NCBI GenBank assembly: GCA_963989385.1
Contig: OZ022498.1
Coordinates: 105,013,298-105,077,297 of the forward strand
Length of the DNA: 64,000 nucleotides
Reading direction: 5' to 3'
From: Ctena decussata
Lineage: Eukaryota; Mollusca; Bivalvia; Lucinida; Lucinidae
Below the pieces are notes generated by a model, which ran no database searches, had not been told where the DNA came from, and saw only the letters and a program-made list of their open reading frames with translations. Positions within the stretch are counted from its first letter, which is position 1, and each line of letters opens with the position of its first letter. Position numbers and translations under genes: made by a program. Of the stretch, positions 57,263 to 64,000 are shown piece by piece.

Positions 57263-57662
57263 AGAACTTTCTCAGACTTATCATTATCCTCCTAAACTCC
57301 CCTTTTCTTACTATCTCCACAGCCACAGTTACGTTTGTGATTGTGGAGGGATAAGAAAATCTATTTTATACTCATCTCTCAGCTAATCAAGAGCTATGGA
57401 CCACACTCATACAACATGGTTCACTTTACACAGAAAACAACATGATTTTCACACACAAAACAACATTACCATAATCACTATATTTACAATTATAAGGTGT
57501 ATGGGTATACCACCATGTTTACAAAGGGAAACAACTATGGTGACTTCCTATTTGCTTCTCTGGACCATGAAGTCCTTCCAAAATAAATGCAGTCTATCCT
57601 GAATAGAAAGCATTTGCTCCCACAGGGAGCAAAGAAAGTCTTTTCTTTTACAGGATGACCCT

Positions 57663-57664
<2 letters not shown>
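57263..57664. other. Intronic sequence, no exon recognised
   Basis: No motif recognised. It precedes a long poly-C tract. Confidence 0.45.
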
Positions 57665-57695
<31 letters not shown>

Positions 57696-57708
57696 ACACA
57701 CACACACA
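57665..57708. repeat. Poly-C (about 31) then (AC)n tract
   Basis: The longest C homopolymer in the window, passing directly into AC repeats. Confidence 0.95.
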
Positions 57709-58134
57709 AATTAAAACTGCAGTCAAAATGTAACTGGCAGACTTGTTTCACATGACGGTGTACCCATGCTGACCTGATCATATGCAATCTGCATATGACA
57801 AAATGTTTCTCATGACATGATTATATGACAAATTTCTATGACAATACATTTACAGATCACTTATTAAAAGGAAAGGTCATAATCTGAACAGCATAATCAG
57901 CATTCAAAATGCCCCTTTACATAGTAGACAATGAAACAAACATAAACAGTTTACTTTAAAACACATCTGAGTGCCTTGGAATATATTAAGATATGGTGAT
58001 AGTCAATGAGGAAGTCCATTTCATGAAATAAATATTCACAATGAATGAGTGATACGATTCGACAGTCTGTACCGGGCTTAACATTAGCCCTTCTCCTGCT
58101 ACATACATGATTCAAGCATGAATTTGATGTTTAA

Positions 58135-58320
58135 CATAGCTCCAGAAAAGGAGGAGTAACTGGGATAATTTTCTGTATTCCTCTGTAAAAACATACGTTG
58201 TGACCCCTGATTAGGTTCTAATGACAGTTTACAACATGTTTTCATTGAGAAATAAGAGAATGATACCAGAATTATGCTCAAATACTCCTCTTATCTGCAG
58301 CACTGTTAAGTGTCTGCTGA
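58135..58320. mobile_element. MITE-F copy, one arm decayed
   Basis: agctccagaaaaggaggagt, gggataatttt and acatacgttgtgacccctga match the left half of the 58338 copy; the right half retains actcctcttatctgcagcac only. Confidence 0.7.
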
Positions 58321-58337
58321 GGTCCACAATGTGCGTT

Positions 58338-58545
58338 CAGAGCTCCAGATTAGAAGGGGTAACAGGGATAATTCAAAGATAATTTTTAATATTTCTCATC
58401 GGAAACATACATTGTGACCCCTCATTAGAACCGTCTCAGCGAGACAGTTCAAATGAGGGGTCACAATGTATGTTTTTATGGAAAAATAAGGAAAATTATC
58501 TCTAATGTATCCCTGTCACCCCTTCTTATCTGGAGACTGGTTGTT
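58338..58545. mobile_element. MITE-F copy, best preserved
   Basis: Left cagagctccagattagaagg and ggtaacagggataatt; centre acatacattgtgacccctca with its inverse; right taatgtatccctgtcacccc and ttcttatctggag. The whole interval of about 205 bp is one palindrome. Confidence 0.85.
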
Positions 58546-58799
58546 ATAATGTATGTTGTCAAGACAAATTGAAGGCCAACACAACTGGATAAACAACACT
58601 TCTGGCACAAATTTCTAAATGTAAGCCCAGATTTACATGAATATAAATTTACACAATGGTGACAAAATACAATATTCTTTAACAAGACCATAAATTTAAA
58701 GTATACAGTTCATAGTCAACAGAGATTCTCTTCATCAATATAAATACAACAGTAGTGACACGCAACTCATGATCAGCTAAAATATTGTGTCTTCCCCTA

Positions 58800-58950
58800 T
58801 AGAACTCTAGGTAAGAAGATAATTTGATGATAATTAAGGCTATTATGTATTTCTTGTGAATAGAAACTTATACTGTGATCTGTCATTAGAACTGCAACAT
58901 CAAGGCAGCCCTAATGATTATTTTAATATAGAAATTAGAAAAATAGAGAA
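58800..58950. mobile_element. MITE-F copy, partial
   Basis: gaactctaggtaagaagata, gatgataattaagg and acttatactgtgatctgtca match the left half; the inverse arm is short (gccctaatga). Confidence 0.6.
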
Positions 58951-58965
58951 TCTTACATGAGTGCT

Positions 58966-59078
58966 CATGTATTATTGAATTTATTAAACGAGTTTGGGAA
59001 AAAGATAAGATGCGAGGCTTTGCCGAGCATCTTATCGGTTTCCCCAAGGAGTTTAATAAATCTAATAATACAGGAACA
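58966..59078. mobile_element. Palindromic element with attattgaatttattaaac ends
   Basis: atttattaaac, gggaaa and gataagatgc are mirrored by gcatcttatc, tttccc and gtttaataaat around ggctttgcc. The arms match almost throughout. Confidence 0.8.
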
Positions 59079-59928
59079 CGAATGCAAGATTCTGTTTATC
59101 ATATGATACTAAAAGCACATTTTATTAGCAAAATTTGTACTAAAACATCGCAATTTTGCCATTAGAAAACGCGACGTTTTAATGGACGTCAACGTATAAC
59201 GTTACGACATAATTTGCATATTTAATCCACTAGTGGATTATCATTTTTAATGCATGGCTTTATTACACTCTCAGATGGGATGTCATATGATAAATAATCC
59301 TAAATTATCATCAAATCATTGCCTGATCTACAGCCCTGCTGCTTCCTACTCTTCACAAAAAGTAGGTTATGGAAATCATTAGAAATGCTAGCTGAGGCAA
59401 GCCCCATGGTCCCATAACACTTCTTTCATTTGTGAAGAATTAAGAATTGAAATAAGTTATCATAGTATATTTATACACATAATAAAACAACAAATATGGC
59501 AGTTACATGATCCTAAAATCTCTCTAAAAATGTAATCAATGGCATTTCAGAAGTGTAAACACAGAAAACATAATTATTTCCCTTTATCTGATCTAGTATT
59601 AAGTCAAGTTGGGCATGCATGAACATCCAATAGGTAGATAGTCTGTTCACTGCACTGAGTGTGATATGCCTTTGGTTCATTTTTCATATACCTCCCAGAT
59701 TCGTGTGGTATGTGTATACTGTAAGTGCATGAGTTGTGGTTTGATATCACAGTCCATTTCAGTCTAACAGGAGAGTTATAAAATCTTAGACAGTTGAATT
59801 GTGGGTCATTTGAGTGGTTGCCTTAGAAATTGAGGGACTTCTACCCAACCTGAAGTTAATGATCTATTCAAGCCCTGCAAAAGCAACAAGATACTACAGA
59901 GGCACCAGACAAACCATTTACCGTAAAA
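59079..59928. other. Intronic sequence, no exon recognised
   Basis: AT-rich; no coding motif or repeat family recognised. Confidence 0.45.
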
Positions 59929-59930
59929 AC

Positions 59931-60134
59931 TCTAAATATTCGGACACCAAAAATAAATACCATAATTGTCCTAGAAATGAAACAGTTTGGTTTTACAGTC
60001 CAGTAATATGTCCAAAAAATGCAAATGGGATGGCAAATAGTGTAAACCCTGATCAGACTGCTCCCTGAGCAGTCTGATCTGGATTTGCACTATTTGCTCA
60101 GACCTAACTGTCCAAATATATAGAGTTTTTACGG
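59931..60134. mobile_element. TA-flanked MITE with ccgtaaaaactctaaatatt ends
   Basis: The 26 bp ends are inverted repeats with few mismatches. TA at 59929-59930 and 60135-60136 is the target duplication. A separate hairpin of the 2695-type (60022-60096: gcaaatagtgtaaaccctga, gatcagactgctcc and inverses) is nested inside. Confidence 0.85.
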
Positions 60135-60136
60135 TA

Positions 60137-61149
60137 CTTTGTGAAATCTGATGGGCAGGGCAAGGATTACACTCTTGAAAGCCCAAAACCAAGTTACTAT
60201 TCTAAAGGCAGTTTTATCTTAACAACTCTTAAGAAATAATATGCAAGTGTCAGACATCAACCAATCTGATGGACTGGGGCCATTCTCTTAAAGGCCCAAA
60301 ACAGTACACATGGCAAATCCTCTTATGGATTTGCTGCAAGTTACTATTATATAGGCAGTTTCATTTAAAAAAAACTCTCAGAAATGATATGCAAGTGTCT
60401 GTAAATCAACTAAAATACATAACTCTTAAATTTGTAACTTGGTATGTGCTGGTTTAGTTTTTTTGCATACCCAACTGTTAATAATCTTGTAATATGCTAC
60501 ATGTGACTGTAGTACTGAAACCTCCTACAGAGTAGCCTAATGTGCTTAAGTATTGAGACACCTAAAGTAATAAATTTTCCATTTGTCCCAAATGGAAAAT
60601 TCATTATTTTTGGGTGTCCCAATATATATGCACATTAAGGTAGCTACCAAACCACTGTCATTTCTATATATGACAGCTCATCAGATATGACTGAAAGACT
60701 GTTAAAAGAAGCTGTAACTCCTCTAATTATCTTGTTTTTATGGTTTATAGTTTGTTTTACATACTTCTTCCAGCTTCAACTGCTGTAAGCTGTTTTTTTT
60801 TTAAATTTTATTCTTTTTTTTTTTTTTTGTGTGTGTGCTGTTGTTTGTATTGTCTTTCTTGCACCTATTGGTATGCATGAAAGGAGACAACTCCAAACAA
60901 CCTGAGCATCTGTGCAGTCTGATCAGGGCCTTCCTTATCTACTGTACCCTCACTACTGATCAGACTGCACAGAGGAGCAGTCTGGTGTTGGCCTGAGCTA
61001 TAGCGGTGTGCCAACATGTTGATCTTTCCACTAGGGTATAACTGGTAGTGTCCCACACTACTGCTCTTTTTCTTCTTTCTCTCCATTCGCATTTTCCTCT
61101 GGTACACACATCATCAGCTTCTGGAGGGCCAGAGTTGCTTTGTCTGAAA
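60137..61149. other. Intronic sequence with T-rich tract and a GATCAG hairpin
   Basis: A poly-T and (GT) tract lies at about 60805-60837. A loose hairpin (gtgcagtctgatcagggcct and gatcagactgcacag) is at 60912-60976. A further small palindrome, taataaattttccatttg with its inverse, is at about 60570-60610. No exon recognised. Confidence 0.5.
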
Positions 61150-61316
61150 TGGAGATCAGGGTCCGAGGTTATAAAACCTGAGTACAATCCCAAACACAAA
61201 ATAAAGCACACTGACTGGCTGATGGGCACTGACTGGCACAATTTCAGCCAATCAGTATGCTTCATTTTGAGTTTGAGACTGTACTCAAGTTATATAACCT
61301 CTGATCCAGCTCTTAT
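61150..61316. mobile_element. MITE-C copy
   Basis: gatcagggtccgaggttata at the left and tataacctctgatccagctc at the right. The arms contain caaaataaagcacactgact and its inverse. Confidence 0.85.
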
Positions 61317-61344
61317 TTACCGTTAAATTCTAAAGTACTGCTAC

Positions 61345-61518
61345 TGAGAGGAGCGGCTGTAGTGTAGTGGATAACACTCCGGACTACCAATCCAGGGGTC
61401 GCAAGATCGATCTCCCGCTTCTCCGGTCTTTCGGATGAGACTTTAAACCGAGGTCCCGTCTCCATATGACCTCGTTGTTGGTGGGACGTTAAACCCGAGT
61501 TCACTCACACACTCAATA
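61345..61518 (+). mobile_element. SINE with V-domain-like tail, family D
   Basis: The head gagcggctgtagtgtagtgg with tcgcaagatcgatctcccgc gives boxes A and B. The 3' half has cggatgagactttaaaccga, gaggtcccgtc and gggacgttaaacccg, a block shared by V-type SINEs of many animals, and ends in a (CACT/CACA) run. Confidence 0.85.
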
Positions 61519-62153
61519 CTACTACTGAGACAGGTTAAGTCTGAGCAATCAGTGCAGACACATGATCAGACTGCTCCTACAGGAGTGCAGTAACAAAATG
61601 TTGCAACACTGTCCATCTCCTCTAGAGCTAGCTTCTGCAGAACTCTATTTTCAAACTTACTCAGAATGAGCCCAAACATCCCACAAACCAGAAATATATA
61701 ATCTGCATTTTTATGCTATATAGGGAGACCTTTTATCACCACCAAACAGCAAACATCAGCCTCCACCTACCAGACTTTTTTCATTCTATGAGAGTCACCC
61801 CAAATGACAAGGGAGATAAAGACTTCTGCATATGCATTATCTTTCCTTTCCCCTTGGGCAGAAGACTTACTTTTTCTGAAGACTGTCATACCCATTAATT
61901 TTCAAATTCCAGGACTTTTCCCTAATTTTTCAAGCCCATTCCAAGTTACCCTGGCCAATCATAAAATTCCCTGATTTGTCCCTGTGCTGATAAAAATTCA
62001 TTTTCCTGTTGCTTTCCATGACTGTAGGAATTCTGCATGTTCAAATGGTTATTTTAACCCCTTTTTTGACCAGTGGACTTGTCTATTCTTTCTAGGTTTA
62101 TGGGTTTCTGCTGGATGCTTTCACTTTTTTGTATTTTACATATAAATCCCTGT

Positions 62154-62222
62154 AAGCAAACAGTGTAGACCCTGATCAGATACCTCCTTCTGTGGCATCT
62201 GAACTGGGGCTGCACTGCTTGC
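62154..62222. repeat. Short hairpin repeat with GATCAGA core
   Basis: gcaaacagtgtagaccctga and gatcaga are mirrored by tctgaactgggg and ctgcactgcttgc. Same family as 2695-2765 and 60022-60096. Confidence 0.75.
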
Positions 62223-62284
62223 ATATGTCCCCAGAATGAGTTTTCTGTCTCAAAAAGGTTAGTGTTTCATGTACTTTCACTCAC

Positions 62285-62377
62285 CTATGAACTCCAAAAT
62301 GGATCTTGGTTTATTCTCCCAGTATACAAATATGAAATACACTGGCAGTCCTGTGGCTATGATGAGACACCCGAAAC
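62285..62377 (-). CDS. Exon of a LAT-type (SLC7) amino-acid transporter, last membrane segment
   Basis: A minus-strand acceptor (tttattacag) and consensus donor (GTGAGT) bound 93 bases that read GFGCLIIATGLPVYFIFVYW then ENKPRSILEFI. This closely resembles the final transmembrane segment of L-type transporters (GIGxxxxxTGVPVYFxxVYWxxKPxxxxxFI in LAT2, as I recall it). Such proteins exchange large neutral amino acids across the plasma membrane with a heavy-chain partner. The exon is phase 1 at both borders. It joins upstream to 63090-63138 and downstream to 50033-50136 without a stop. Confidence 0.7.
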
Positions 62378-62404
62378 CTGTAATAAACATACCAAAAAAC
62401 AATA

Positions 62405-62592
62405 TTCCATCAGTAATCCAGATAGCTAGGGGTAACGGGGATAAATTGCCTCATTTTTCCATAAAAGCATAGGTTGTGACCCCTCATTAGAACCATCTCG
62501 GCGAGATGGTTCTAATGAGGTGTCACAACCTATGTTTGCATTGAAATAATTTTCTCGAAATTATCCTTAAAAACCTTATCCGGAGCTCTGTT
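62405..62592. mobile_element. MITE-F copy
   Basis: ggggtaacggggataaattg, then gcataggttgtgacccctca and a full inverse around gagatggttctaatgag, then accttatccggagctctg. It starts only 28 bp from the 62285-62377 exon, on its upstream-intron side. Confidence 0.85.
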
Positions 62593-62898
62593 ACATATTA
62601 AGGTGAATGGATACAATTTCAGGAGAAACAATCCCACTACATGTATTTTTCATTTTTGCTTCTCTTCTCAATGGGGTTAACTTTTAAAAGAAAAGAACTT
62701 GCTCCCCTTGAAGAAATTATTTCCTTTAACAAAAGATCTTCTCAATGATGGCTCTTGATATAGGAGAGCCAACGAAAGTGGGATCCCTTTGACGAATGGT
62801 GTGAAAACTATGGAAGTGTAATAAGGCACTATAACATGAGCTTCAAATAATATGAGTATGAGATGACATCTCAAAAGGCAATTTCTGCAACTTGTCTT

Positions 62899-62970
62899 TA
62901 ACCCAATGGCACTCAGAACAGCCGAAACTCCATAGAGTTTCGGCCCTTCTGAGTGCAATAGGGTTAAACC
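62899..62970. repeat. Strong hairpin with tttaaccc ends
   Basis: tttaacccaatggcactcag and gccgaaactc are mirrored by gagtttcggc and ctgagtgcaatagggttaaa around a short centre. No second copy was seen in the window. Confidence 0.75.
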
Positions 62971-63089
62971 AACCTTTGTTGAGTGATCCCTTTTCAAAAC
63001 TACCAAACCACGTCTCAGTCCGTGGACTTAAGTTTTGTGGAGGAATACACAGAGATCATCAACAAACTTTTATCATACGCTAAATGTAC

Positions 63090-63138
63090 CTGAAGCAATA
63101 CTAGCAAAAAGACTCAATATAACATGTAAAGATCCTAG
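63090..63138 (-). CDS. Candidate upstream exon of the LAT-type transporter
   Basis: A 49-base segment bounded by TTAG and a GTACAT donor reads LGSLHVILSLFASIAS and ends with one base that completes Gly with the next exon. Its position and hydrophobicity fit the segment before GFG in LAT proteins (FLLVFSLW-type). The acceptor is weak (tttgaaaattag), and an in-frame TAG precedes it, so the exon cannot be longer on this side. Confidence 0.45.
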
Positions 63139-64000
63139 CTAATTTTCAAAGGATAAACGTGTGTTTTCTTACAGTCAGGGTAGAGTCTTTAGAATTGCTA
63201 CCAAGATACTGAACACATAACAGGAATGGACTGGGAAGAATACACAAGACTTGCTGCGGCACAGGCTAGCAGCACACCCTGTATGAGCATTTTAGCTCAC
63301 TGAACACAATTTATTAAGACCAGCCTAATATTCTGCTATCAGACAACCTTAATTGAAATTAGTAGCATCTGTGTAGCAATAAACACAATGATTCTAGATA
63401 GACTGTGTCTGAAGATGTGTTTAATTCTTATTAAGTACAGTAAGTGCAAACAATGTCTGCATACTTGCACTCATGTCAGGCAGAACAACAGAAAAAGTGG
63501 GTCTCTCTGCTCTTTGGCACAAGCTTTGGGAGGATTTATTATTTTCCTTAACATGTGGCAGCATAATTGAAACACATGTTGTGGTTTTTCATTAGAATCA
63601 TCTCCGAGAGGTGATTCTAATGAGTAACCACAAATATGTTGTTAATAAGATAAACATATAGATATGGTAAATTATGTAAAAAGATCAGACTTTTTGCCCT
63701 CAAAAGAAACATTGGCTAATCTTAAGTTCTGATCAGGCATTATAAAGGCATCATCTCTTTTCTGTTATAAGCCTTCTGTCAAAGGGTGCATATTATATGG
63801 TCATGTCATGGAGAAGTTGTTACACTTTATGGATCTGGAACATTTCCATAATGTGTTATTGTTTATTAGTATTCAGAATGTTATTGTTGATTAATAGTCA
63901 ACAACACACAAATTTTATGTTTTGACTGAGTTATGACATTATGCATACCTGCACTAGACTTTATGTGTCATCTGCATAAAGCAGGTAATCATAATTCCGT
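63139..64000. other. Probable intron or flank, with one MITE-F fragment
   Basis: A hairpin tggtttttcattagaatcat and inverse (63569-63640) is a MITE-F relative without the outer arms. No further exon is certain; see the rejected candidate at 63185-63276. Confidence 0.45.

Noticed and set aside
63185..63276. Extra LAT exon reading FFPVHSCYVFSIL on the minus strand
   Set aside because: The phase fits the exon at 63090-63138 and FFP resembles the LAT segment. However, the donor is weak (TTG|GTAGCA) and the residues before FFP do not match. Kept as a possibility only.
63952..64000. Exon with a CAG|GTATGC donor at the window edge
   Set aside because: Two frames stop inside it and the third ends in TAG just before the donor; there is no protein match.

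Overview
This is a repeat-dense, AT-rich stretch of a eukaryotic nuclear genome, most likely from a bivalve mollusc. Evidence for an animal: GT-AG splice sites, TA-flanked mariner-type elements, CR1-like and RNase-H-bearing LINEs, tRNA-derived SINEs, a Merlin (ISXO2-like) transposase, and many short palindromic MITEs. Evidence for a bivalve, from recalled family knowledge rather than a search: pearl/HINE-like elements whose centres are arrays of 145-160 bp monomers next to GTCCGTC-type microsatellites, with AGCTCACCTGAG termini. There are no operons, CRISPR arrays or clear RNA genes. Nearly every recognisable coding sequence is a broken copy of a mobile or multicopy gene.

Layout. 0-8 kb: non-coding, with MITEs, a SINE, poly-C/(AC) tracts and two satellite blocks. 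9-11.5 kb: a decayed copy of a multicopy animal ORF (probably the DUF7869-type family) split by a satellite-bearing element. 12-17 kb: diverged tandem repeats, SINEs and a 1.29 kb TIR element inserted in a satellite. 17-18.2 kb: relics of a KCTD-type (BTB/T1) gene with a possible coiled-coil leader. 18.3-22.1 kb: roughly 150 bp arrays, SINEs, two oppositely oriented elements of one HINE-like family, and a short repeat carrying a hammerhead ribozyme. 22.8-24 kb: a second decayed multicopy ORF. 25-30 kb: a HINE-like element, then an RNase-H LINE shredded by another HINE-like element and by a 1.17 kb Tc1/mariner relic; the second HINE-like element itself holds the second hammerhead repeat. 30-34 kb: little recognisable. 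34.4-36.1 kb: another HINE-like element with its own insertion. 37.4-40.7 kb: an almost full-length but dead CR1-like LINE on the minus strand. 40.2-42.6 kb: a near-identical 0.77 kb duplication of that LINE's 5' part. 42.6-44.9 kb: a Merlin transposase interrupted by a 5'-truncated LINE with a 5 bp target duplication. 45.7-48 kb: a tandem repeat of about 0.42-0.44 kb with a TA-flanked element in its second unit.

From about 48.3 kb to the end, the minus strand appears to carry the 3' end of a host gene. Short exons at 63.1, 62.3 and 50.0-50.1 kb join in frame and resemble the last membrane segments and tail of a LAT-type (SLC7) amino-acid transporter. The 12 kb between two of these exons is packed with palindromic MITEs, many sharing a GATCAG-rich core.

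The most interesting signal is a pair of hammerhead ribozymes (20,396-20,441 plus; 27,469-27,512 minus). They lie in two diverged copies of one 340-370 bp dispersed element, and the paired stems are conserved while the loops differ. All assignments come from reading the sequence by eye; no database search or folding calculation was run.
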